NCBI RefSeq assembly: GCF_008974325.1
Contig: NZ_BKCG01000001.1
Span: 1,079,346-1,143,345 of the forward strand
DNA: 64,000 nt
Reading direction: 5' to 3'
DNA from: Patiriisocius marinus
GTDB lineage: Bacteria > Bacteroidota > Bacteroidia > Flavobacteriales > Flavobacteriaceae
In this document: piece by piece, positions 56,824 to 64,000 of the stretch
How the letters are laid out: each line of letters starts with the position of its first letter
Position numbering within the stretch: the first letter of the stretch is position 1
Made by a program: the position numbers and the translations under genes
Notes under the pieces: model-generated
Seen by the model: the letters and a program-made list of their open reading frames with translations, nothing else
Database searches by the model: none
What the model was told of the DNA's origin: nothing

Positions 56824-57138
56824 TTAAAGTATTATAAGTTCACTAATTTGAAGTTCTCCTTGCACGTTGCTGTAGTTTTTTACGTCATCAGCAAATGTTT
56901 GTGCGTGCGGTCTAAATGAAGTTTTAAATGACTCTATACTATCAAATTTTAAATGAGCAATAGCAACATATGGAGCTAATTCTCCAGGTACTCTACTAGC
57001 GACCCCTAAATCTAACTCTATCCCTTTTAGTGCATCTCCAACCAATTGAGAAACCATTGGTAAATGCTTGTTTTTATAATAATCAGTGTCAAATTTTACA
57101 TTATCACTGTTTGGATACATAACTGATACTTTTATCAT
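56824..57138 (-). CDS. EthD family protein
   Basis: From the ATG at 57138 (MIKVSVMYPNSDNVKFDTDY) the protein is 104 aa, the usual size; an upstream ATG at 57162 adds eight residues without support. Ferredoxin-like dimeric barrel signatures are YYKNKHLPMV near residue 20 and HLKFDSIESFKTSF later, with an acidic/His pocket. Founding members act in ether degradation, but many paralogues have other roles. It sits between the CMD and DsbA-like genes in the TetR-controlled operon. Confidence 0.88.
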   Translation of the reverse strand: MIKVSVMYPNSDNVKFDTDYYKNKHLPMVSQLVGDALKGIELDLGVASRVPGELAPYVAIAHLKFDSIESFKTSFRPHAQTFADDVKNYSNVQGELQISELIIL

Positions 57139-57234
57139 CACTGTTTCTTTATTAATAAGCAATACCCTTCCGCATTTACTAGAAGGGTAAAGCTAATAAT
57201 TATTATTATCGCCGTAGTATTGTTTTACTACAGA

Positions 57235-57783
57235 TTATTTTTTCCAAGAAAATTTTTGGAAAGGAGCATCTACAGCAGTATTTGCAATATGATTTGTATA
57301 ATTACTAATGATTTTTTGAGATAATCCTAAGATAATTTCAAGGATTTGTTGCTCACCGTAACCTGCTTCGTAAAAAGCATTTAATTCTTCTTGATTAACG
57401 TTACCTCGATTTCGTACAATAGTTAATGTCATTGTGCGTAATGCTTCAAGTTTTGGATTTTCTAAAGGTGTTTCATTTCTTAAAGCCTCTGTAATACTTT
57501 CATCAACCTTCATCATATGTGCAATTGCAGTATGCGCAGGTACACAGTAATGGCATTCATGCTCTACATTAATTGTTTGCCACACAACAGTTAATTCATC
57601 TTTATCGAACGAAGTATCTGTAAATAATTTATGAATGTTTTGATAAGCTTCTAAAATTCCAGGTGCTCCAGCTAATACGCCATGAAGACCAGGAATCATT
57701 CCGTTAGATTTTAGTGATTGCTCTAATAATGCTTTGCTTCCTTCTGGAGCAGACTCGATAGTGTGAACTTTTAATGTTGTCAT
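57235..57783 (-). CDS. Carboxymuconolactone decarboxylase family (AhpD-like) protein
   Basis: A 182-aa protein with the AhpD-type redox motif C77-H-Y-C80 followed by PAHTAIAHM (His84), giving a thiol relay site rather than a true lactone decarboxylase. These proteins reduce peroxiredoxins or act as alkylhydroperoxidases. It is the first gene of the operon after tetR, preceded by an 18-base operator identical to the one upstream of tetR. Its natural oxidant or partner is not evident. Confidence 0.9.
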   Translation of the reverse strand: MTTLKVHTIESAPEGSKALLEQSLKSNGMIPGLHGVLAGAPGILEAYQNIHKLFTDTSFDKDELTVVWQTINVEHECHYCVPAHTAIAHMMKVDESITEALRNETPLENPKLEALRTMTLTIVRNRGNVNQEELNAFYEAGYGEQQILEIILGLSQKIISNYTNHIANTAVDAPFQKFSWKK

Positions 57784-57820
57784 AATTTCTATTTTAAATT
57801 TTGATAATTGTCTATTATTA

Positions 57821-57838
57821 ACTAAACAATCGTTTAGT
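57821..57838. promoter_or_regulatory. TetR operator, copy A (before the CMD operon)
   Basis: ACTAAACAATCGTTTAGT has perfect 7-base half-sites (ACTAAAC/GTTTAGT), and one flanking A/T pair extends the symmetry. It lies 38-55 bases before the CMD start codon. An exact copy occurs at 58443-58460 before tetR. Confidence 0.75.
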
Positions 57839-57856
57839 TATGGTGTAAAAAAAAGT

Positions 57857-58420
57857 TTAGATGTTTTTAAATGTCATTTCAATATAATCTTTAATCTCTT
57901 GCTTACTATTTACTCTTGCAGCAGCGGCCAAACCATGCTTAGCTAATACTAAATAATTGGCTTGTTTTAATATGGTTTCTTCGTCTTTTGAAGAATCCAT
58001 TCTTAATTTTTCAATAAATGATCCTTTGAGATTATCCATAAAAGAAGCCATTTCTTCTTTTATTAATTGATCTTCAGTTTCTGAAAATTCATTATAAGTA
58101 TTTGTCAACAAACATCCTTTTAGTTCTTCGTTATTAAAGTTTGAATTAACAGAGTCGTAAAAAAACTCCTTAATATCTGCTACACCGTTAGATGCTTTAC
58201 TAAACTTTTCAAAAATTGAACGGATTTTAGTTTTATAACATTTCAGACTTTCAATAAAAAGGCCATGTTTACTTCCAAAACTTGAGTAAATAGAAAATTT
58301 ATTAATACCCATTTCTTTTTCAAGCATTTGCATTGAAGTTGTTTCGTACCCATTTTTCCAAAACAAATTCATTGCTTTTTCAAGTACCTCTTCTTCTATA
58401 TATTCTTTTTTTCTTGCCAT
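57857..58420 (-). CDS. TetR/AcrR family transcriptional repressor
   Basis: A 187-aa repressor. The N-terminal helix-turn-helix is plain (VLEKAMNLFWKNGYETTSMQ, then KFSIYSSFGSKHGLFIESLK), with GYETTSM and IYSSFGSK as the recognition region. The C-terminal part is all-helical with a CLLTNTYNEFSET segment typical of the YcdC/AcrR-like branch. It is transcribed ahead of CMD-EthD-FrnE, and identical 18-bp palindromes stand before it and before CMD. It therefore probably controls itself and the operon. Ligand unknown; the redox-type gene set suggests an electrophile or oxidant. Confidence 0.93.
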   Translation of the reverse strand: MARKKEYIEEEVLEKAMNLFWKNGYETTSMQMLEKEMGINKFSIYSSFGSKHGLFIESLKCYKTKIRSIFEKFSKASNGVADIKEFFYDSVNSNFNNEELKGCLLTNTYNEFSETEDQLIKEEMASFMDNLKGSFIEKLRMDSSKDEETILKQANYLVLAKHGLAAAARVNSKQEIKDYIEMTFKNI

Positions 58421-58442
58421 TACTTTTTTAACACATCACAAA

Positions 58443-58460
58443 ACTAAACAATCGTTTAGT
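58443..58460. promoter_or_regulatory. TetR operator, copy B (before tetR)
   Basis: The same 18-base sequence as at 57821-57838 stands 23 bases before the tetR ATG. Two identical palindromes 622 bases apart, flanking only this gene, strongly indicate binding by the encoded repressor. Confidence 0.75.
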
Positions 58461-58718
58461 AAAAACAATCTCTTTTAACTTTTAATTAATAACCATCTAA
58501 ATTTTGACGCACAAAATAAAATTGTTAAATCAAATTTCAGAATTAAATTAATGGAAGATTTTTAGAAGAAATATTCTTTATTGAAAATTGGTAATTTTTT
58601 TTAGCTAAAAACGACTACTCAAACCATACGCAAGTACTTATTTATAATTTAGTCACTAATATTTATGTGATTTCTGTACTTAGTTTGTTAAATTGTTAGC
58701 CCCCATCTAATTTATGTT

Positions 58719-60395
58719 ATGAATTTTTTCAAAAAAAATAGCCATTGGCTTCTTTTAACCATATTCCTTGTTATTGTTGGCTTCTTTTTTTTCTATTTAC
58801 ATTCTGAATCTAAGCAAAATGAATTAGAGGCTCGTTTACTAAAATTAGAGAATCAACATAATAGATCAATAGATAAGTTAACAAGTTCTATTGATAAATT
58901 TGCAGGATTAGTCGCAGGTATGCGTTCGTATATGAATATGTCTACAGAGCTTCCTTCAACTGAAAATTTTCAAAACTTTGTAAAGAATCAATATTCCGAT
59001 TTAAAATTAGATGATTCTATAGTGGTTTCTTACGTAAATACTTCTCACGTATTTATGCAATCTTTTACAAGAAACACGATTGATCCTGTGAACTTAGTAG
59101 GCCAATCTGTAAAAGATTTTAGAACTAAAGAGAAGATGAAAAATCTTGATGAATTAATGACTCACGACGCATTGAGTATGTTTCCACCATTAAATTTATT
59201 AGAAGGTTGGGTAGGATTGCCAATGAATTTTAGAGTGCATCGAAAAGGCGTGACAGTTGGTTATGTAGCGCCTATAATTAGTTTTAAAGCTATCTTAGAC
59301 GATATTTATAAAGAAGACTTGGATAATGAATTTGTATTTAGATTTATTACAGAAGAAGGCTTTGATTTTGATAGGGAAATAGCTCATAATAACACTACGG
59401 TTTATACTACTAAAAGTGATACTGAGTATTACAAAAATTATGACATTGACACTTCACAATTTTTATATACTACAAAAAACTTTTATGGTTTTGATTTAAC
59501 AATTGGTACTGCATATAAATTTCCTCTAGAGGAAAATACCGCCTATAGTAGTTTGCTTTTTCTTTGGTATTTTACTATTTCATTATTAGCAATAATTATA
59601 ACCTGGCAGGTTAATAGGTTTAAAAAACTAAATGTAATGTTGTATAATAACAACATGTTATTGCTTCAGAATAAAGAAGAAATAAGCGATAAGAATAATG
59701 AATTGCAAAAATTGAACATTACACAAACTAAATTTTTCTCAATTATAGGTCATGATATAAAACAGCCATTAAATGGAATTGAAGGATTATTAAGTTTGCT
59801 CAAATATGAAAAAATAGATGATCCAGATTTAGCTGAAATTATAAGAAGTTTAGAAAAGTCAACAAATAATACAACTAATTTATTGAATAATTTATTGCGT
59901 TGGGCACGTTCACAAACTGGAGACATACAATATGTGCCTACTTCATTAAATTTAAGTGTGATTTTAGAGGAAGTAATTGAAACAGCTCATTCTCAAGCTA
60001 AAGAAAAACAAATAACTATTATTTATGAACCTCAATTAGAACTTCGATATATAGGTGATAGAGATATGCTCAGTACTATTTTTAGAAACCTTATTTCAAA
60101 TGCTATAAAGTTCACCAATCTTGGTGGAACTATAGAGATAGAAACACAGAAAGTAGGTAATACAATTGAAATAACAGTAAATGATAGTGGTATTGGAATG
60201 TCTGCAGAGGAGGTAGATTCGTTATTTAAATTAGATACACAAATTACCACCGTAGGTACTTCAGGTGAAACCGGCACTGGTCTAGGATTAATTCTTTGCC
60301 ATATGTTTGTGAAAAATCACGATGGACATATTCTTGTAAATAGTGAGCCAGAAGTTGGAACTCAATTTACAATTGTGTTACCAAATGAACTTTAA
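58719..60395 (+). CDS. Sensor histidine kinase with periplasmic CHASE-like domain
   Basis: A 558-aa membrane kinase. TM1 is about residues 10-30, then a periplasmic sensor (about 35-275) with a CHASE-like pattern (LAGLVAG-type coil, FQNFVKNQY, GYVAPIISF). TM2 is about 278-296 and is followed by a coiled linker. The HisKA domain has His345 (IIGHDIKQPLNG), and the HATPase has FRNLISNAIKF, DSGIGMSAEE and GTGLGLILCHMF. There is no receiver domain and no response-regulator gene beside it, so it is an orphan kinase. Signal is unknown; the CHASE class usually senses small extracellular ligands. Confidence 0.92.
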   Translation: MNFFKKNSHWLLLTIFLVIVGFFFFYLHSESKQNELEARLLKLENQHNRSIDKLTSSIDKFAGLVAGMRSYMNMSTELPSTENFQNFVKNQYSDLKLDDSIVVSYVNTSHVFMQSFTRNTIDPVNLVGQSVKDFRTKEKMKNLDELMTHDALSMFPPLNLLEGWVGLPMNFRVHRKGVTVGYVAPIISFKAILDDIYKEDLDNEFVFRFITEEGFDFDREIAHNNTTVYTTKSDTEYYKNYDIDTSQFLYTTKNFYGFDLTIGTAYKFPLEENTAYSSLLFLWYFTISLLAIIITWQVNRFKKLNVMLYNNNMLLLQNKEEISDKNNELQKLNITQTKFFSIIGHDIKQPLNGIEGLLSLLKYEKIDDPDLAEIIRSLEKSTNNTTNLLNNLLRWARSQTGDIQYVPTSLNLSVILEEVIETAHSQAKEKQITIIYEPQLELRYIGDRDMLSTIFRNLISNAIKFTNLGGTIEIETQKVGNTIEITVNDSGIGMSAEEVDSLFKLDTQITTVGTSGETGTGLGLILCHMFVKNHDGHILVNSEPEVGTQFTIVLPNEL

Positions 60396-60570
60396 TAGAA
60401 CTCTAACATTTAGTGTAATTTGACAATATAAACGACCTTAACTTTAGGTTTATCTATTTAAAAAAAAAACGAAATAAGAAAAACACCTATTAATTATATT
60501 TGTTGTATATCAGGCAACTATTTTAGTTTCTTTTCATCGATTTTGCTTGGGAGAATTTACTTATTGCTGA

Positions 60571-60615
60571 AAACAAAATCTCCATATTTTACAAATAGAA
60601 AGAGAGATTTTGTTT
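60571..60615. terminator. Hairpin between convergent kinase and surface operon
   Basis: AAACAAAATCTC (60571-60582) and GAGATTTTGTTT (60604-60615) form a perfect 12-bp stem with a 21-base loop. It is probably the terminator of the minus-strand surface operon ending at 60645. The rest of the 60396-60644 gap shows no gene. Confidence 0.55.
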
Positions 60616-60644
60616 GATAGTTTTAATGTTTTCAGGATTATTCT

Positions 60645-61790
60645 TTAACGATTAATATAAAATGGTCCTGCCATATTGTTTTTACCGTTAATTTTAAGAA
60701 CATAATAGTATGTCCCAACTGGAAGAATATTTTCTTGATTTATCGTTGCGCGACCATCAGATATACCATTAAATGAATTGTCATAGCTGCTTTTGCGATA
60801 TACTTCAACTCCCCATCTATTATAAAGTATTAATTCATTGTCAGGGAATGCTTCTAATCCACCAATTACTAGAAAATCATTGTTACCATCTCCATTAGGT
60901 GTAATAATATCATAAATAGTTACTGATCCATCAGCTTTTAATACTGAACCAATAGTGATAATTTCAAATTCATTAGGGATAAAACTTTCTGAAGTAATAG
61001 TCCCGGTTTCAAAATTTCCTGTTGTTGCAATATTTCCTAAGTCTTCCCATTTTTGGTTATTAATAGAGAAGCCAACTACTCTTAAATCATTTAAAGATTG
61101 TGCTAGAATTTCTATTAAACTTTGTGAATCCCAGGTAAGTTGTGCTTGCGTACTTTCAGTTCCATTTAAATCCCAATACTCCTGAGTGCTGATGATACTT
61201 AATTCAGGTTCAAAAGTATCTGTGTTGAAGCTTTCATTAAAAGTTGAAGGGCTGTTAGGATCTTCAAAAAAGTATGCAGATTGAAATCTTTCGCTCGTAA
61301 AATTAGTAGGAATTACTGACAAAGGCCTTAATCTATAATCATCACCTATAGGAAACTTGAAATCTAATTCTCCAGTTACTGTTGCGTATCCATCAGTATG
61401 TCTATTGTCATTTTCGCCAAAATAAATACTATTATTTAAAAAGTCTAAATTAACATTTAAGTCATTTCTTGGGGTAATAATGAGTCCATCTATATAGTCT
61501 ATCATATTTGTAACACCCACTGAAACATCTAAGTTGAGGTTGTCAACGACTGCAATTTCCATATCTTTAAAAATAGGTCTATTTGAACCAGATACAGTTA
61601 AGTTGCTATCTGAATTATAAAAACCAGCAAGACCTTCATTGTTGTCAAATGTTCCGTCGTTAATTACATCGACGTGAAAACCAATAGCCCCATTGTCGTG
61701 TATTTTAGCATTTCCGAAGTTATGGAAAGCATCTTGTCCAAAACTAATTTGAAATAATAGGACAAATAATATATATATTAATTTATTCAT
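60645..61790 (-). CDS. Secreted protein with gliding-motility-associated C-terminal (T9SS type B) domain
   Basis: A 381-aa exported protein (signal peptide to SFGQ). The N-terminal part is beta-rich without a known family. The C-terminal ~90 residues are the CHU_C/gliding-motility-associated domain: ITPNGDGNNDFLVIGGLEAF, then LILYNRWGVEVYRKSSYD, FNGISDGR and LPVGTYYYVLKI. Such domains direct export and surface attachment by the type IX system. It is the last gene of a three-gene operon with an unknown secreted protein and a collagen-like protein, which probably assemble at the cell surface together (inference). Confidence 0.9.
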   Translation of the reverse strand: MNKLIYILFVLLFQISFGQDAFHNFGNAKIHDNGAIGFHVDVINDGTFDNNEGLAGFYNSDSNLTVSGSNRPIFKDMEIAVVDNLNLDVSVGVTNMIDYIDGLIITPRNDLNVNLDFLNNSIYFGENDNRHTDGYATVTGELDFKFPIGDDYRLRPLSVIPTNFTSERFQSAYFFEDPNSPSTFNESFNTDTFEPELSIISTQEYWDLNGTESTQAQLTWDSQSLIEILAQSLNDLRVVGFSINNQKWEDLGNIATTGNFETGTITSESFIPNEFEIITIGSVLKADGSVTIYDIITPNGDGNNDFLVIGGLEAFPDNELILYNRWGVEVYRKSSYDNSFNGISDGRATINQENILPVGTYYYVLKINGKNNMAGPFYINR

Positions 61791-61793
61791 ATT

Positions 61794-62615
61794 TTATTTA
61801 TAGGCAGTATATAATACAACTACATTATCAGCTTTAGTGCTTACATTTATTGTAAACCCGTTTAAATCGAAGCTTGCTAAGCTTGCAAGTGTTCTTCCTA
61901 AAGCAACACCATTTTGATTTCCATATCTAATACCAATGCAGTTTGAACTAGAAGCATATCTTGATATATCATTAATTGAGTTACCACTACCACCAACATA
62001 TATAACTTGTTGTGTTGTAGTTCCAGAATCATTTCTTGCAAATCCATTCATAGTACCAAAAGAATTAGATAATCCTGTATTATTATCACCAACACCATTA
62101 TCTGAATCTAGGTTTAGAGTTTCCACGTTTGCGTGTGCAACAAACGTAATTGAGGAAGGTTCAAAAGGTAATCCTGTAATGATTTGATTTCCAGTTCCAG
62201 TGATAATAAAACTTCCAGTGTAAACTGTTGGTCCCAAATAAGCACCGCCATTTGTGCCAACTTCTAACTGGTTATCATTATCAGCTGCAATTACTTGAGC
62301 TGTAGTTTGGGTTCCAGCTTCATTAGTATAAGTTATTTCTCCTGTTACACTAGAATCGTTCTGCGAAAAAGAGGTGTTAGTTTCTGATGCACTTGTAGCA
62401 CTCCATCCTGTTGTTGTATATACATAAACTTTTTCATCTGTAGGATTATATAACAAACTCCCAATAATAGGAGAAGTTATATTCCCTAATGCTGTTGTTG
62501 GTACACTATTTAAACCTAACATTTCTTCTCCTGTAGGAGTTTGTGAGAATGCTGATTGTATAATGCAAATACTTGCAAGAATTAAAAATACTCTTAGAGA
62601 TTTTATGTTTTTCAT
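61794..62615 (-). CDS. Secreted protein of unknown function, surface operon
   Basis: A 273-aa exported protein with a signal peptide ending in SAFSQ. A short tail-fibre-like segment (GSLLYNPTDEKVYVYTTTGW) precedes EITYTNEAGTQTTAQVIAAD, which resembles the 28-residue units of the upstream collagen-like protein. The rest is a glycine/serine/asparagine-rich beta domain ending LYTAYK. No catalytic motif or sorting domain is seen. It sits 2-3 bases from both neighbours. The shared unit suggests the two proteins have related surface roles or interact. Confidence 0.82.
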   Translation of the reverse strand: MKNIKSLRVFLILASICIIQSAFSQTPTGEEMLGLNSVPTTALGNITSPIIGSLLYNPTDEKVYVYTTTGWSATSASETNTSFSQNDSSVTGEITYTNEAGTQTTAQVIAADNDNQLEVGTNGGAYLGPTVYTGSFIITGTGNQIITGLPFEPSSITFVAHANVETLNLDSDNGVGDNNTGLSNSFGTMNGFARNDSGTTTQQVIYVGGSGNSINDISRYASSSNCIGIRYGNQNGVALGRTLASLASFDLNGFTINVSTKADNVVVLYTAYK

Positions 62616-62617
62616 AT

Positions 62618-64000
62618 TTATCTTGTGTAAAATGTAACTGTTACTGGAGCTGAAGGATTTTGAGTCCCATAATTGTCACCAGCAGGTGATGGTTGATTTC
62701 CAGAAATAATTATATTAGCATATGCTGCTAGTGGTGCTGTACTTGTAATTAAATGATTGAAAGTTCCATCTGCATTATTGGCTGTTGTTATTGTATAGTT
62801 TCCAGTAGACACATTTGGAATTGTACTATACGAAGTATTACTTATTAAGACTTCATAATCTGTTGCTGTCCCAGTTGTGTTTCTATACTGCATACTGAAA
62901 GTGTTTCTATCAGCAAAATTATCAAGTGTTAATGTACTAGAATCAGCAGTGCCAATAGGTGAAGCGGTAGATCCAGTACTAGTACCGCTAATTAAAGAAG
63001 TAGATTGAATAACATCAGTCACTACTTCTTTAGTAGCCGAGGTGTTAAAGTACCAAACTTCATCTACCAATGGATCTGCTGATGTACCGTTATCTCCAGT
63101 TGCAACCATTACTTGGAAGCCGTTTGCTGTTTGTGTTCCTGTAACTACTGAAACTAATCTTGAATCACGATTAACAATATCTTCTTGTGCACCAAATGTA
63201 ATATCGTAGTTAGCGCCATTAGGATGAGCAGTTGTGAATGCAACAGTGTATCTACCTGTTCCAGTTCTAGTTACTGTGCTATTAATATTAAATGAGTTTG
63301 TACCGTTTGCTTGTGTGTGTGCTGCAGCAAATACATATCCGATTGTCTCTTTTACAAGTGTAATTGTTGGAGAAACTCCGTCAGCACCATCAGCACCGTC
63401 AGCACCATCCGCCCCAGCGGGTCCTTGTGGTCCAGCAGGTCCTTGTGGTCCAGTTGCACCAACAGCTCCGTTTGAACCATCTGCCCCAGCAGGTCCTTGT
63501 GGTCCAGTTGCTCCGTCAGCTCCGGCAGGTCCTTGCGGTCCAGTTGCTCCGTCAGCACCATCAGCTCCAGCAGGTCCTTGTGGTCCAACTATGCCAACTG
63601 TAGTTGTAACATTATTTTCATTAGTATATGTTACTGTACCATCCCCATTATCTATCAATGTGGTTACTGTGTCATTAGTGTCAATTATAATTTCTGTACC
63701 GAAATCATCTGTAATGGTAAAAGTACCATCTCCATTGTCCGCTACTTCTGCAATTTTTGCATCAAAAGTAGTTTCTGTTCCGTCTTCATCAGTGTAAGTG
63801 AATGTTCCGTTTGCGTTGTCTTCTAAAGTACTTAGCGTTTCAGTAAAAGTAGTTTCTGTTCCATCTTCTGAAGTGTAGGTGAAACTTCCGTCTCCATTGT
63901 CTTCTAAAGTGGTTACAGTGTTGTTAGTGTCAATTATAATTTCTGTACCGAAATCATCTGTAATGGTAAAAGTACCATCTCCATTGTCCGCTACTTCTGC
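62618..64000 (-). CDS. Collagen-like repeat surface protein (N-terminus beyond window)
   Basis: The minus-strand frame is open from the right window edge to 62618, so the start lies outside; the Met at 63658 is internal. From the N-terminal side: beta units of ~28 residues ([20 protein letters not shown]) grouped into an 83-residue, 249-base repeat. Then come 24 uninterrupted Gly-X-Y triplets (63371-63586; [18 protein letters not shown] type). A ~245-residue C-terminal beta domain ([14 protein letters not shown] to VTVTFYTR) follows. This matches bacterial collagen-like surface adhesins or fibres. The C-terminal domain probably trimerises the helix (inference). Confidence 0.9.
   Translation of the reverse strand, partial: AEVADNGDGTFTITDDFGTEIIIDTNNTVTTLEDNGDGSFTYTSEDGTETTFTETLSTLEDNANGTFTYTDEDGTETTFDAKIAEVADNGDGTFTITDDFGTEIIIDTNDTVTTLIDNGDGTVTYTNENNVTTTVGIVGPQGPAGADGADGATGPQGPAGADGATGPQGPAGADGSNGAVGATGPQGPAGPQGPAGADGADGADGADGVSPTITLVKETIGYVFAAAHTQANGTNSFNINSTVTRTGTGRYTVAFTTAHPNGANYDITFGAQEDIVNRDSRLVSVVTGTQTANGFQVMVATGDNGTSADPLVDEVWYFNTSATKEVVTDVIQSTSLISGTSTGSTASPIGTADSSTLTLDNFADRNTFSMQYRNTTGTATDYEVLISNTSYSTIPNVSTGNYTITTANNADGTFNHLITSTAPLAAYANIIISGNQPSPAGDNYGTQNPSAPVTVTFYTR
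63371..63586 (-). repeat. Collagen-like (Gly-X-Y)24 repeat
   Basis: Twenty-four consecutive Gly-X-Y triplets, mostly GPQ, GPA, GAD and GAT, are encoded by a low-complexity stretch of repeated 9-30 base blocks. Such DNA readily gains or loses triplets, so length probably varies between strains. Proline sits at the X position in GPQ and GPA, and acidic GAD runs cluster at the C-terminal end. Confidence 0.9.
63675..64000 (-). repeat. Long direct repeat (77 identical bases, 249-base period)
   Basis: Bases 63675-63751 recur exactly at 63924-64000, the window edge, with an offset of 249 bases (83 codons). Between them lie two further diverged 28-residue units. The array probably continues past the window. 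Confidence 0.9.

Noticed and set aside
63371..63586. Short regular repeats that could suggest a CRISPR array
   Set aside because: The repeats are in frame, codon-based Gly-X-Y units without unique spacers.
63352..63826. Several overlapping open frames on both strands across the Gly-X-Y tract
   Set aside because: They are low-complexity shadows of the collagen-like gene (Cys/Val/Leu/Gln-rich translations) with no independent support.

Overview
This is a 64 kb stretch of a marine-type Flavobacteriaceae (Bacteroidota) chromosome. The evidence is the low G+C content, A-rich leaders with little Shine-Dalgarno sequence, TAnnTTTG-type -7 boxes, many exported proteins ending in type IX secretion (T9SS) sorting or gliding-motility C-terminal domains, a single-subunit cytochrome b succinate dehydrogenase, and a eukaryotic-type one-chain glycyl-tRNA synthetase. 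I found no rRNA, tRNA, CRISPR array, transposase or integrase. No gap between genes exceeds about 300 bases.

Layout. 1-1.8 kb: the start of a SUF iron-sulfur operon (sufB cut by the window edge, with an A-type scaffold before it). 2-8.2 kb: a five-gene minus-strand envelope operon with two tandem choice-of-anchor B proteins, a repeat lipoprotein, an MbnP-like copper protein and a di-haem MauG/MbnH-like peroxidase. 8.3-12 kb: thiL, two small zinc-ribbon proteins, an alpha/beta hydrolase and brnQ. 12.2-22.5 kb: a six-gene defence island with a MORC/MutL-type GHKL ATPase, a Z1 superfamily II helicase-like protein, a DUF4420 PD-(D/E)XK protein, an AIPR protein and two C5-cytosine methyltransferases. 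It ends in a perfect 50-bp palindrome shared with convergent pepP. 22.5-31.2 kb: pepP, a Crp-like regulator, a large secreted beta-propeller protein and sdhCAB. 31.2-43.4 kb: a TPR hybrid histidine kinase, a methionine-type aminotransferase, katG, an ankyrin protein, an omega-amidase, an Ig-like lipoprotein, comF, a coiled-coil membrane protein and glycyl-tRNA synthetase. 43.5-53 kb: a small lipoprotein, two tandem giant T9SS cargo proteins and a large outer-membrane protein. 53-60.4 kb: exonuclease III, an OmpA-type lipoprotein, an aldo/keto reductase, a TetR regulon with two identical operators (CMD, EthD and DsbA/FrnE-like genes) and a CHASE-like sensor kinase. 60.6-64 kb: a three-gene surface operon (gliding C-terminal protein, unknown secreted protein, collagen-like repeat protein cut by the right edge).

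The most notable unit is the 12.2-22.5 kb island. Its first four genes are packed with 3-nt gaps and one TAATG stop/start overlap; the two methyltransferases follow after a short gap and overlap each other. The parts list matches restriction-modification-like operons predicted by comparative genomics (the source of the Pfam Z1 and AIPR families). To my knowledge the mechanism of this combination is poorly characterised. Second in interest are the MbnH/MbnP-like pair inside a choice-of-anchor B operon, the TetR operator pair, and the 83-residue DNA-level repeats ahead of the collagen-like domain.
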